A stretch of 64,000 nt of DNA. Origin: Pseudomonas sp. PDM18 (GTDB lineage Bacteria; Pseudomonadota; Gammaproteobacteria; Pseudomonadales; Pseudomonadaceae). This document shows, piece by piece, positions 55,951-64,000 of the stretch. Numbering within the stretch: position 1 is the stretch's first letter; each line of letters starts with the position of its first letter. The DNA lies in contig NZ_JACVBX010000011.1 in the NCBI RefSeq assembly GCF_014852585.1, positions 204,019-268,018 on the forward strand, given 5' to 3'. The notes beneath the pieces were generated by a model, which worked only from the letters and a program-made list of their open reading frames with translations, was not told the origin of the DNA and made no database searches. The position numbers and the translations under genes are program-made.

Positions 55951-57195
55951 TCAGCCCAGGTCTTCTTCCAGGGCCAGCAGCTCTTCCACGCGCTGGCGGC
56001 GGCGGATCAGCTTCGCCTCGGCGCCTTCGAGCAGCACCTCGGCAATCAGCGGCCGGCTGTTGTAGTTCGACGACATGGACGCGCCATACGCACCGGTGTC
56101 CTCGATCAGCAGCAGGTCGCCGACCTGGGCACGCGGCAGGGCGCGGGGGATGACCACGCCGCCATCGCCCTGGGTGAACACGTCACCGGACTCGCATAGC
56201 GGGCCGGCCACCACGGTATCGATCACCTCGCGGCTGGCCACGTCGCCGGCCAGCACGCGGATGCCGTGGTAGCTGCCGTACATGGACGGGCGCATCAGCT
56301 CGTTGAAGCCGGCGTCCACCAGCACGAAGTGGTTACGGCCGGCGTCCTTGGTGGCGCGTACTTCGCTGAGCAGGCAGCCGGACTGGGCGACCAGGTAGCG
56401 GCCCGGTTCGATCTCCAGGTGCAGCTTGTGACCGACTACGGCTTCGGCGGCCTTGCGCGCCTTGTCCCAAAGCTGGAAGTAGTGCGCGGTGTCCACTTCC
56501 GGATCGCCGGCGCGGTAGGGGATGGACAGGCCGCCGCCGGCGGAGATGCCGGACAGGTCGTGGCCGGCGTCCTTCACCTGCTGCACCAGGCCGAGCATGG
56601 CTTCGCCGACCTGGGCCAGGTGGCCGTAGTCGACGCCCGAGCCGATGTGCATGTGCAGGCCGACCAGACGCAGGCCGCGCTCGCGGATGACGTCCAGGGC
56701 GGCGCGCAGGTCGCTGTGCCAGATGCCGTGCTTGGAGTGTTCGCCGCCAGTGTTGGTCTTGTTGCTGTGGCCGTGACCGAAACCGGGGTTGATGCGCAGC
56801 CACACCGGATGGCCTGGGGCGACTTCGCCCAGTTGGCGAAGCATGTCGATGGAGCCGGCATTCACCGGGATGCCGTGCTCGACCACGGTTTCCAGGGTGG
56901 CACGGTCCAGCAGGTCGGCGGTGAAGACGATCTCGGATTCATCCTCGCGGCACGAGTAACCGGCGGCCAGGGCGCGCAGCAGTTCACCCTGGGAGACCGC
57001 GTCGACCTTCACGCCCTGTTCGCGCATCAGGCGCAGGATGTGCAGGTTGGAGCAGGCCTTCTGGGCGAAGCGGATGATGTCGAAGCTCTTCAGGCGCTCG
57101 ATCTGGCCGCGGATGGAGGCTGCGTCGTAGATCCACAGCGGGGTGCCGAATTGCAGGGCAAGCTGTTCGGCGCGGGGCAAGGCGAGGAAAGTCAT
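55951..57195 (-). CDS. lysA: Diaminopimelate decarboxylase-type PLP enzyme (LysA)
   Basis: A 414-residue fold type III decarboxylase. The PLP Lys is K46 in IIRFAQKACSN; VDAVSQGELLRAL, GLHMHIGSGVDYGHL, SAGGGLSIPYRAG, EPGRYLVAQSGCLLSEVRATKDAG and GPLCESGDVF complete the alanine-racemase/LysA signature, with the active-site Cys in CESGD. It converts meso-diaminopimelate to L-lysine. It is next to the davB lysine-degrading genes and a LysR gene, and may be a second LysA copy because this arrangement differs from the usual dapF-lysA operon; that is inference. Confidence 0.9.
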   Translation of the reverse strand: MTFLALPRAEQLALQFGTPLWIYDAASIRGQIERLKSFDIIRFAQKACSNLHILRLMREQGVKVDAVSQGELLRALAAGYSCREDESEIVFTADLLDRATLETVVEHGIPVNAGSIDMLRQLGEVAPGHPVWLRINPGFGHGHSNKTNTGGEHSKHGIWHSDLRAALDVIRERGLRLVGLHMHIGSGVDYGHLAQVGEAMLGLVQQVKDAGHDLSGISAGGGLSIPYRAGDPEVDTAHYFQLWDKARKAAEAVVGHKLHLEIEPGRYLVAQSGCLLSEVRATKDAGRNHFVLVDAGFNELMRPSMYGSYHGIRVLAGDVASREVIDTVVAGPLCESGDVFTQGDGGVVIPRALPRAQVGDLLLIEDTGAYGASMSSNYNSRPLIAEVLLEGAEAKLIRRRQRVEELLALEEDLG

Positions 57196-57274
57196 GAATG
57201 GGCTCCGAAGGTAGATGGCGCTAGTCTACCGGCCCTTTGGATGGCTGAATAATGCCGCTTGTTATCGAATCAAT

Positions 57275-58210
57275 TCAATTTTGATATAGGGTGCAGCCGA
57301 CGCCGGCTTCGCGCAGCCGCTGCACCAGCACGCCGGCCTCGGCCTGGAGCGCCGCCACGAAGCGCTCGCGCAGCGGCGTAGCGGGGCGGTACAGCGGTTT
57401 CGCCACGCTGACCTGGAACGGCAGCGAGAAGGCCAGTGGGCGTAGCTGAATGCCCTGGCCCTGGAACATCAGCGCGGTAATCGGGTTGACCACGGCCAGG
57501 CCCAGCCCGGCGCGGACCATGCTGCACACCGAGACGGCGCTGTGGGTTTCCACCTGCATCTGCCGTTGCACGCCTGCGCCGAGGAACACGGCGTCGATCA
57601 GGTGCCGATAGCGGTCGCTGGTGGCCAGGCTGACGAAGGGCTGGCCGGCGAAATCCGCCGCCTCCAGACGCTCGCGAGCCAGCAGCGGATGGCCGTCGGG
57701 AAGGATGCACACCTCGTCCACCGCCAGCAGCGGCTGCAGCTCGGTGCCGCGCGGGGCGTCGTCGTTCTCGATCAGGCCGATGTCGTGGTGCTGGGCGCTG
57801 AGCGCCTCTTCCAGATGCGGCGACTCCAGCGCCGCCACCTCCAGGCTGATGGCCGGGTTTTCCCGGCTGAAGCGCTTGCAGGCTTCCGGCAACAGTGCCT
57901 GGGACAGCGCCGGCAGGCAGCCGATGGAGAACTTGCCCTCGGCGAACTGCCCGAGGCTGCCGGCGAAGGCGACGATGCGGTCCAGCCCGGTGAAGGAACG
58001 CTCCACCTCCTCGAACAGCATCAACGCCCGCGCCGTCGGCGCCAGCCGCCCACGCTCACGCAGGAACAGCTCGAAGCCGACCAGCTGCTCCAGCCTCGCC
58101 AGCTCGCGGCTGACGGTGGGCTGGCTGGTATGCAGGAACGCCGCCGCGCGGGTGACGCTGCCGGTGGTCATGACCGCGCGGAAGACTTCGATGTGGCGGA
58201 GGGTGATCAT
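57275..58210 (-). CDS. LysR-type transcriptional regulator upstream of lysA
   Basis: A 311-residue LTTR: MITLRHIEVFRAVMTTGSVTRAAAFLHTSQPTVSRELARLEQLVGFELFLRERGRLAPTARALMLFEEVERSF is the HTH, then FSIGCLPALSQALLPEACKRF begins the ligand domain. It lies on the same strand as lysA, 80 bp upstream, which fits a LysA-associated regulator. The ATG at 58210 is used; an earlier in-frame start lacks conserved sequence. Confidence 0.88.
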   Translation of the reverse strand: MITLRHIEVFRAVMTTGSVTRAAAFLHTSQPTVSRELARLEQLVGFELFLRERGRLAPTARALMLFEEVERSFTGLDRIVAFAGSLGQFAEGKFSIGCLPALSQALLPEACKRFSRENPAISLEVAALESPHLEEALSAQHHDIGLIENDDAPRGTELQPLLAVDEVCILPDGHPLLARERLEAADFAGQPFVSLATSDRYRHLIDAVFLGAGVQRQMQVETHSAVSVCSMVRAGLGLAVVNPITALMFQGQGIQLRPLAFSLPFQVSVAKPLYRPATPLRERFVAALQAEAGVLVQRLREAGVGCTLYQN

Positions 58211-58322
58211 GCTGGGTCCGATGCTGGAGTGCGGGTCATTGTGGCGTTGTTCGGGGTGTGGCACCAGTGGGGCTGGCCATGCCTGCGACAGGCCCAGCGC
58301 TCGATCATCAGGGTGGTGTCAT

Positions 58323-58457
58323 GTAGGGCGTTATCCGCCCTACGTTGTTCCGTTTTTCGCCAGTACGTTCGGCGTCAGGCGGGGTTCGCGAGCAAGCTCG
58401 CTCCTACGAAGAGCGAGCGGTACAAATCCGACCTGTAGGAGCGAGCTTGCTCGCGAA
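58323..58457. repeat. Palindrome and inverted REP pair upstream of the LysR gene
   Basis: GTAGGGCG-TTATC-CGCCCTAC is a perfect palindrome at 58323-58343. TTCGCGAGCAAGCTCGCTCC (58385) and GTAGGAGCGAGCTTGCTCGC (58435) form a perfect REP pair in inverted orientation. They fill the 58.21-58.48 kb gap. Confidence 0.88.
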
Positions 58458-58478
58458 CCGCTTGGTGCAAAGAGTGCA

Positions 58479-61400
58479 TCAATGAAAATCCCGACTCCGC
58501 ACATCCAGCCCCTCCAGTAGCTCACTCAGGTCCGTCAGCCTCCCGGCGATCACATGGCGCACGCCGTCCTTGGCTTCCAGGGTGCCGTCCACCTGCATCA
58601 GGCGGGCGTTGAGGAAGGGGCGACGCTGCTGTTCGGCGAGGTCGCGCCAGACGATCACGTTGATCATGCCGAACTCGTCTTCCAGGGTGACGAAGGTGAC
58701 GCCGCTGGCGGTGCCGGGGCGCTGGCGGCCGACGACCAGACCGGCGACGCGCACCGGGCGGTCGGCTTCCAGGCTGGCCAGTTCCCTGGAACTGCGACAG
58801 CGACGGGTCTTGAGGGCACCGCGCAGCAGGGTCATGGGGTGCGGGCCGAGGGTGGTGCCAAGGGTCGCGTAGTCGGTGAGCAGGTCTTCGCCGCGGCTAG
58901 GCAACGGCAGGCTGACCGGCGCTTCCTCGGTGGCCTGCCCCGCGAACAGCGGCAACTGCGGCTCGACCCCGGCAATCGCCCAGCGTGCCTTGTGCCGGTG
59001 CCCGGCGAGGCCGCGCAGGGCGCCGGCGTCGGCCAGCTGTTCACGAGCGCGGCCGTCGAGGTGGGCGCGTAGACAGAGGTCGGCGACGTCGGCGAAAGGA
59101 CGTTGCTCGCGCGCCCGGGCCACGGCATTGGCGACTTCCTCGCGCAGCCCGCGCACCATGCGCAGGCCGAGGCGGATCGCCGGCTGGCGGTCAGGGATAG
59201 GTTCCAGGGTGCAGTCCCAGTGGCTGTGGCGCACGTCCACCGGGCGAATCTCCAGGCCATGGCGGCGGGCGTCCTGCAGCAGTTGGTCGGGGCTGTAGAA
59301 ACCCATGGGCCAGCTGTTGATCAGCGCGCAGGTGAAGGCCGCCGGTTCGTGGCATTTCAGCCAGCAGCTGGCGTAGGTGAGCAGGGCGAAGCTGGCGGCG
59401 TGGGATTCGGGGAAGCCGTAGCTGCCGAAGCCTTCTATCTGTTTGAAGATGCGCTCGGCAAAATCCTCCGTGTAGCCGTTTTTCAACATGCCTTGGAAAA
59501 GACGCTGGCGGTGCGGCTCCAGACCGCCATGACGCTTCCACGCGGCCATGCACCGGCGCAGGTGGTCCGCTTCGCCTTGGGTGTAGTCGGCGGCAATGAC
59601 GGCCACTTCCATGACCTGCTCCTGAAACAGCGGAACACCCAAGGTACGTCTGAAGACCTTTTCCAAGGCTTTGGACGGATAGGTAACGGGCTCTTCCTTG
59701 TTCCGTCGGCGCAGATAGGGATGCACCATGTCGCCCTGGATCGGCCCAGGGCGGACGATGGCCACTTCGATCACCAGGTCATAGAAGGTCCTGGGCTTGA
59801 GTCGCGGCAGCATGGCCATTTGTGCGCGGGACTCGATCTGGAACACGCCAACGGTGTCAGCACGGCTGATCATTTCGTAGGTCTTCGGGCACTCCTGCGG
59901 CAGGGTCGCGAGTGTCCAACGCTGACCACGATAACGTTCTATCAGGTCGAAACAGCGGCGCAGGGCGCTGAGCATCCCCAAAGCGAGCACGTCGACTTTG
60001 AGCAGACGGACTGCGTCAAGATCATCCTTGTCCCATTGGATCAAGGTGCGTTCGGGCATCGCGGCATTTTCCACCGGCACCAGGGTTTCCAATGGCTGCT
60101 GGGAAATCACGAAACCACCGGGGTGTTGTGACAGGTGGCGGGGAAAGCCAACCAGTTGTTCCGTCAATGCGAGGACACGACGAAGCACTGGACTGTCCGG
60201 ATCGAATCCGGACTCAATCAGACGGTCGCGTGGCGGACCTTTGCGGCTCCAATGTCCGCAGCAATCGGCCAGCGCGCCGACCTGGTCCGGCGGCAGGCCC
60301 AGTGCCTTGGCCACGTCGCGGACAGCTCCGGCGCCCCTATAGGTACTGACGACTGCCGTAAGTGCAGCGCGCGTGCGGCCGTAGCGCTGGAACACATACT
60401 GGATGACTTCCTCACGGCGGTCGTGCTCGAAATCGACGTCGATATCCGGTGGTTCTTTGCGTTCGCGGGAAATGAAACGGCCGAACAGCAGATTGATGTG
60501 TCTCGGGTCGAGTTCGGTAATCCCCAGCGTGAAGCACACGGCGGAGTTGGCGGCTGAGCCACGTCCTTGGCAGAGAATGTGTTGCGAGCGGGCAAATCGG
60601 ACGATGTCATGGACCGTGAGGAAATAGCTTTCGTATCCCAGTTCGATGATCAGCCGCAGTTCCTTGCGGATGCGTTTGATGACCTTTTTTCTCACCCCTC
60701 CTGGCCAGCGCTCGTGAATACCTTTGTGCGTCAGGGCGCAAAGCCAACTGGCTGGCGTATGCCCTTCGGGCACCAGTTCGCGCGGGTACTGGTATTTCAA
60801 ATCCTCACCCAGATCGAACGTACAGCGCCCGGCGATCTTCAGCGTCTCCGCCAGCAACTCGGCCGGGTAAATCGACGCCAGCGCCTCCTTCGGCCGCAGA
60901 TGCCGCTCGCCGTTGGGATAGAGGTACTGCCCGGCCTCGTGCACCGGCAGGTGCTGGCGGATGGCGGTCATGCAGTCCTGCAGGGCGCGGCGGCCACGGG
61001 CGTGCATGTGCACGTCACCGCAGGCCACGGCGGGGATGGCTAGGCGCACGGCCTGTTCCTGCAGGCGGCGCAGCTTGCCGGCGTCGTCCGGGCCCTTGTG
61101 CAGTTCGACGCCCAGCCACAGGCGCTCGGGGAAAAGCCCGCGCAGCCAGAGGCCGTCGTCGTCCTGCCCGTCCCGTGGCAGCCAGATCGCCAGCAGGTGA
61201 TCGAGGTTACCGTCGAAGTCCACACGTACCAGGCGGTAACTGCCTTTCTCGGCGCGGCGCCGGGCGTGGGTGAGCAGGCGGCAGAGGTTTTCGTAGCCGG
61301 CTAGGTTCTCGGCCAGCAGCACCAGCTTCGGACCTTGCTCGATGCTCAGCTCGCTGCCGGTGATCAGCGGGATCTCCTTCTCCTTCGCCGCCTGCCAGGC

Positions 61401-61568
61401 GCGGACGATACCGGCCAGGCTGCATTCGTCGGTAATCGCCAGCGCCCGATAGCCGAGCTTCTTCGCCCGCTCGAACAGCTCGGCGGCGCTGGAGGCACCG
61501 CGCTGGAAGCTGAAGTTGGACAGGCAGTGCAGCTCGGCGTAGTCGATGCCTTCGGTCGGCGTGCTCAT
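58479..61568 (-). CDS. dnaE2: Error-prone DNA polymerase DnaE2 (ImuC)
   Basis: A 1029-residue C-family polymerase without proofreading. The PHP domain opens the protein ([42 protein letters not shown]), the catalytic Asp pair is in [26 protein letters not shown], and [51 protein letters not shown] follow. OB domain near the end: [36 protein letters not shown]. It is the mutagenic polymerase of the SOS ImuABC system. Its ATG overlaps the imuB stop by four bases (61565-61568). Start at 61568 chosen. Confidence 0.95.
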   Translation of the reverse strand: MSTPTEGIDYAELHCLSNFSFQRGASSAAELFERAKKLGYRALAITDECSLAGIVRAWQAAKEKEIPLITGSELSIEQGPKLVLLAENLAGYENLCRLLTHARRRAEKGSYRLVRVDFDGNLDHLLAIWLPRDGQDDDGLWLRGLFPERLWLGVELHKGPDDAGKLRRLQEQAVRLAIPAVACGDVHMHARGRRALQDCMTAIRQHLPVHEAGQYLYPNGERHLRPKEALASIYPAELLAETLKIAGRCTFDLGEDLKYQYPRELVPEGHTPASWLCALTHKGIHERWPGGVRKKVIKRIRKELRLIIELGYESYFLTVHDIVRFARSQHILCQGRGSAANSAVCFTLGITELDPRHINLLFGRFISRERKEPPDIDVDFEHDRREEVIQYVFQRYGRTRAALTAVVSTYRGAGAVRDVAKALGLPPDQVGALADCCGHWSRKGPPRDRLIESGFDPDSPVLRRVLALTEQLVGFPRHLSQHPGGFVISQQPLETLVPVENAAMPERTLIQWDKDDLDAVRLLKVDVLALGMLSALRRCFDLIERYRGQRWTLATLPQECPKTYEMISRADTVGVFQIESRAQMAMLPRLKPRTFYDLVIEVAIVRPGPIQGDMVHPYLRRRNKEEPVTYPSKALEKVFRRTLGVPLFQEQVMEVAVIAADYTQGEADHLRRCMAAWKRHGGLEPHRQRLFQGMLKNGYTEDFAERIFKQIEGFGSYGFPESHAASFALLTYASCWLKCHEPAAFTCALINSWPMGFYSPDQLLQDARRHGLEIRPVDVRHSHWDCTLEPIPDRQPAIRLGLRMVRGLREEVANAVARAREQRPFADVADLCLRAHLDGRAREQLADAGALRGLAGHRHKARWAIAGVEPQLPLFAGQATEEAPVSLPLPSRGEDLLTDYATLGTTLGPHPMTLLRGALKTRRCRSSRELASLEADRPVRVAGLVVGRQRPGTASGVTFVTLEDEFGMINVIVWRDLAEQQRRPFLNARLMQVDGTLEAKDGVRHVIAGRLTDLSELLEGLDVRSRDFH

Positions 61569-62974
61569 GCGAACCAGCCGTGCAGCAGCAGCGGGCCGTC
61601 GTCGCCCACCGGGCGGAACACCCAGGCGCGCTGGCCGCTGCGGGTGCGCACCTGGTAGTAGTCGCGGCGGATGTCCTCGCCGTCCCACCAGCCGGATTCG
61701 ATGCGCTCGGGGCCGGCCAGCAGCGCCGGGGCGAATTCGCGCAGTGGCTGGGGCTCGGCCAGCAGCCAGCCGGGGCGCGGGATATCGGTGACGACTTTCA
61801 GCGGCGTGGAGCTGCCTTGCCAGGCGCGCTCCGGGCGGTGGTCGGCGCGGCCACCGAGACTGTGCACGGCATCGTCGCCCAGTCGTGCGCGCAAGCGTTC
61901 GCGCAGCTGTTCCCAGGGCAGCGATTGTTGCGGGCGGTCGTCGAACAGCTCGCGGTGCTGCGGCACGAAGGCCGGCAGGTCGTTGGCCAGCAGCCGCACG
62001 CTGTGCACCGGGGCGCGCAGTTGCAGTTGCTCCAGGCGGCCACGGGTCAGCTCGAAGAGCATCGCCGCCTCGCGCTCGGCGCTGAGGAGACCGACCGGCA
62101 TCAGCGTGTCGCTGCCTTCGTGGTGCTCCAGATGGAGGACGAAGCGTTGCACGCCGCTGTCGCGTCCGGCGAGGAAGGCGGCGAGATCGGCGGTCAGGCG
62201 GCGTAGCGGGAACAGCAGCGCCTGGGTGGACTCCACGTCGAAATTCAGCTCGATACGCGACTCGAAACAGTCCGGCGGCCGGTAGAACTCCAGGGCCAGT
62301 GGGCGTTGGCCGAGCAGGGTGTCGACCTGCCGCAGCACCTGTGGCGGGAAGCGCCGGGCCAGGCTTTCGCGCGGCAGGGCGAGCAGTTGCTGCAGGCTGC
62401 GCAGGCCCATTCGGCCCAGCGAAGTGGCGACGTCGCGCTCCAGGCCCAGACGTTCCAGCGGCATCCGGCCTAGGTACTGGCGCAGTTGCTGGTTGTCATG
62501 GATTGCCAGGCCGTCGTGGCCGTTGGCGAGGATGCGCGCGGCGGCCGGATTGGGCGCGGCGGTGATGCGATGGCGGAAGCCAAGCCCGTTCAACTCCTCG
62601 CGCAGGCGCGCTTCGAAGCGCGGCCAGGGGCCGAACAGCTGCAGGCTGGACTCTACCTCCAGCAGCAGCGCGCGCGGGTAGTGCTGGCTGACCTGCGAGC
62701 TGAAGCCGTAGGCCCAGGCGGCCAGCAGGTTCTGCCAGCGTTGCACGTCGTGCAGGTCGTATTCGGCGGTGGCAAAGTCGCGGCTCAAGGCCTGGGCGGC
62801 GGTGAGCGACTGGCCGGGCTTGAGCCCCAGCGCCCGCGCGGCCGGGTTCACCGCCTGCAGCAGGCGACGCTGAGTCGGTCCGGCGAGCAGCGCCAGGGCG
62901 GCGTCCGGCTCGGGACGGCCGCGCAGCACGCCGTCCATCGCCAGTTGCGGCAGGAGAATACAGGCCCAGAGCAT
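61565..62974 (-). CDS. imuB: ImuB, catalytically dead Y-family polymerase-like protein
   Basis: A 469-residue DinB-related protein: [84 protein letters not shown] and [34 protein letters not shown] (helix-hairpin-helix). The acidic residues needed for nucleotidyl transfer in Y-family polymerases appear altered, as in known ImuB, which acts as a beta-clamp-binding hub for DnaE2 and ImuA. Start at 62974, two bases after imuA ends. Confidence 0.93.
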   Translation of the reverse strand: MLWACILLPQLAMDGVLRGRPEPDAALALLAGPTQRRLLQAVNPAARALGLKPGQSLTAAQALSRDFATAEYDLHDVQRWQNLLAAWAYGFSSQVSQHYPRALLLEVESSLQLFGPWPRFEARLREELNGLGFRHRITAAPNPAAARILANGHDGLAIHDNQQLRQYLGRMPLERLGLERDVATSLGRMGLRSLQQLLALPRESLARRFPPQVLRQVDTLLGQRPLALEFYRPPDCFESRIELNFDVESTQALLFPLRRLTADLAAFLAGRDSGVQRFVLHLEHHEGSDTLMPVGLLSAEREAAMLFELTRGRLEQLQLRAPVHSVRLLANDLPAFVPQHRELFDDRPQQSLPWEQLRERLRARLGDDAVHSLGGRADHRPERAWQGSSTPLKVVTDIPRPGWLLAEPQPLREFAPALLAGPERIESGWWDGEDIRRDYYQVRTRSGQRAWVFRPVGDDGPLLLHGWFA

Positions 62975-62976
62975 AG

Positions 62977-63591
62977 TCAGTGCCAGGGCAGCGGAATGGG
63001 CCGCGCCGGCGCCAGGCCGCCACGGCACTTGAGCACGCGCAGTTGCGCCGGGTTGGCGTCCAGCGCCAGGCGCAACGCGGCGGGCGACGGATTGAGCGCT
63101 TCGCGCTGCGGGCGGTAGGCGATGGCCAGAGTCTGCCCGGTTTCGGCGGCTACCTGCAGGCGGCGCAGGGCGCGGTCGTCGGCCTGCTGCGGCCAGCACA
63201 GCACGGCGCCGCAGCTGCCCGAGCGCAGGCACTGTTCGGCGGCCCAGAGCGCATCCCGCCCGGTCGCATGGATGATGGCGAGCTGCTCCAGCGCGACACC
63301 GGCGGCCTGCCAGGTGGCCGGGTAGGGAATATAGGGCGGTGCGACCAGCACGATGCGTTCGCCCGCTGCGCTGAGCCGGGCGAGGGTCGGCCAGACCAGT
63401 TGCAGTTCGCCGGTGCCTTCGGCGGCCAGGAGGATTTCGCTGAGCGCCGCTTCCGGCCAGCCGCTGCTGGGCAGGGCGGCATCCAGCACCGCGTGGCCGG
63501 TGGGCTGCTGGCTGGGCGGCAGGCCCTGGGGCTGCCCCTTCCAGACCTGGCGCTGGTGGAACAGGGTGTCGAGTGCGACCACACTGCCCAT
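62977..63591 (-). CDS. imuA: ImuA, SOS mutagenesis protein
   Basis: A 204-residue RecA/SulA-like protein: MGSVVALDTLFHQRQVWKGQPQ, GWPEAALSEILLAAEGTGELQLVWPTLARLSAAGERIVLVAPP, GAVLCWPQQADDRALRRLQVAAETGQTLAIAYRPQRE. It forms a complex with ImuB and DnaE2 during SOS mutagenesis. The ATG at 63591 is preferred over the GTG one codon earlier, as GGGAGG is positioned for it. It is followed by imuB after 2 bp and preceded by a LexA box 99 bp upstream. Confidence 0.9.
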   Translation of the reverse strand: MGSVVALDTLFHQRQVWKGQPQGLPPSQQPTGHAVLDAALPSSGWPEAALSEILLAAEGTGELQLVWPTLARLSAAGERIVLVAPPYIPYPATWQAAGVALEQLAIIHATGRDALWAAEQCLRSGSCGAVLCWPQQADDRALRRLQVAAETGQTLAIAYRPQREALNPSPAALRLALDANPAQLRVLKCRGGLAPARPIPLPWH

Positions 63592-63689
63592 CACGGCCTC
63601 CCGGCCGGCGAGCGGCGACGGTCATGCGTCCGGCGAGAGGGCCGGGGGAGGGAAGGAGTTGAGGGTTGCATGGGGTTGCTCGGAAATAG

Positions 63690-63705
63690 CTGTATGGATA
63701 TACAG
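63690..63705. promoter_or_regulatory. LexA (SOS) box controlling imuA-imuB-dnaE2
   Basis: CTGTATGGATATACAG, a CTGT-N8-ACAG palindrome matching the gamma-proteobacterial SOS box consensus CTGTATATATATACAG at 14 of 16 positions. It lies 99 bp upstream of the imuA start. Confidence 0.9.
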
Positions 63706-63792
63706 TTTATCTGGTGGGAAGGCGCCGTCAATGGCGGTTGGTCTGACTGCCATGGGGCTCACTGTAGGAGCGGTTTCGGCGCTGTGGTTTGC

Positions 63793-63892
63793 GTAGGAGC
63801 GGAGCTTCTACGCGATGCCGTTGCTTGTGCTTTGGGTGTTTCTGCGCCGCACCGGCGTGCGCCCAAATTTCTTGTTTCGCCCCCTCGGGCGA
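63793..63892. repeat. Long multi-hairpin intergenic element, copy 3 (truncated)
   Basis: GTAGGAGCGGAGCTTCTACG, then CACCGGCGTGCG and TTTCGCCCCCTCGGGCGA match the 48.75-48.84 kb part of copy 2. Homology stops at about 63892, where IS110-type sequence begins, so the rest of the element is displaced. Confidence 0.72.
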
Positions 63893-63908
63893 GCAACCGT
63901 GTTCGGCG

Positions 63909-64000
63909 TCAAGCTATTTTGGGCCGAAAAGGTGCCTGGTCACGGAGCATTGCGTTGAGGATGGTGAGCAGCTTGCGCATGCAAGCGACCAAGGCCACTT
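63909..64000 (-). mobile_element. 3' end of an IS110-family transposase gene (truncated by window edge)
   Basis: Minus-strand translation from the edge reads VALVACMRKLLTILNAML then RDQAPFRPKIA and a TGA stop at 63909-63911. The VALVACMRKLLTILNA motif is the characteristic C-terminus of IS110/IS1111-type transposases (DEDD enzymes). Only about 29 residues are visible, and the coding sequence continues past 64000. About 16 bp after the stop, the sequence joins the truncated repeat copy 3. Confidence 0.82.

Overview
The window is 64 kb of GC-rich chromosomal DNA from a Pseudomonas. The main evidence is an intact mexS/mexT/mexEF-oprN locus, an imuA-imuB-dnaE2 cassette with a LexA box, davBA lysine catabolism genes, exaC-type aldehyde dehydrogenase and many Pseudomonas-type REP hairpins. 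The environmental catabolic content (indole-acetate degradation, PQQ alcohol dehydrogenase) points to a soil or plant-associated species near the nitroreducens/citronellolis/knackmussii/aeruginosa lineage. The species assignment is inference. No rRNA, tRNA, CRISPR array, prophage or plasmid backbone was seen.

Layout. 0-5 kb: a truncated NlpC/P60 peptidase, a VOC protein, a CTP-synthase-like amidotransferase coupled to an ABM monooxygenase with a divergent LysR regulator, and small envelope proteins. 5-16 kb: a LysR/SDR divergent pair, FUSC permease, GT39 glycosyltransferase, metallophosphoesterase, an MHYT-GGDEF-EAL cyclic-di-GMP protein, and an ankyrin/deaminase/MFS operon with its own LysR gene. 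16-26 kb: the MexEF-OprN multidrug efflux locus with MexT and MexS. 26-30 kb: a two-subunit molybdenum hydroxylase and RraB. 30-35 kb: DsbA-like protein and a Fur-box-preceded sigma/anti-sigma/TonB receptor iron-uptake system. 35-37 kb: a second-type elongation factor G.

37-51 kb is the most distinctive region: a PAS histidine kinase divergent from an eight-gene indole-3-acetic acid (iac) catabolic cluster (iacA-B-I-H-C-D-E-F), followed by a PQQ alcohol dehydrogenase with the lanthanide-type Asp signature and an ExaC-like aldehyde dehydrogenase. The usual iacG flavin reductase and iacR MarR regulator are not in the window. 51-53 kb holds a ferric-reductase-like di-heme membrane protein coupled to a small tetraheme cytochrome c. 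52.5-58 kb carries lysine metabolism: davA, davB, an Lrp regulator, lysA and a LysR regulator. 58-63.6 kb is the SOS mutagenesis cassette. The window ends inside the 3' end of an IS110-family transposase.

The gene-free gaps are rich in structured repeats: REP hairpins, two nested CCCTCACCCC repeats, two GGATGGGTGGAGC palindromes, several GGCGGATAAC palindromes, and a long multi-hairpin element present at 37.5 kb, inverted at 48.8 kb, and truncated at 63.8 kb by the IS110-type element. A conserved 24-bp element upstream of both mexE and mexS is a strong candidate MexT operator.
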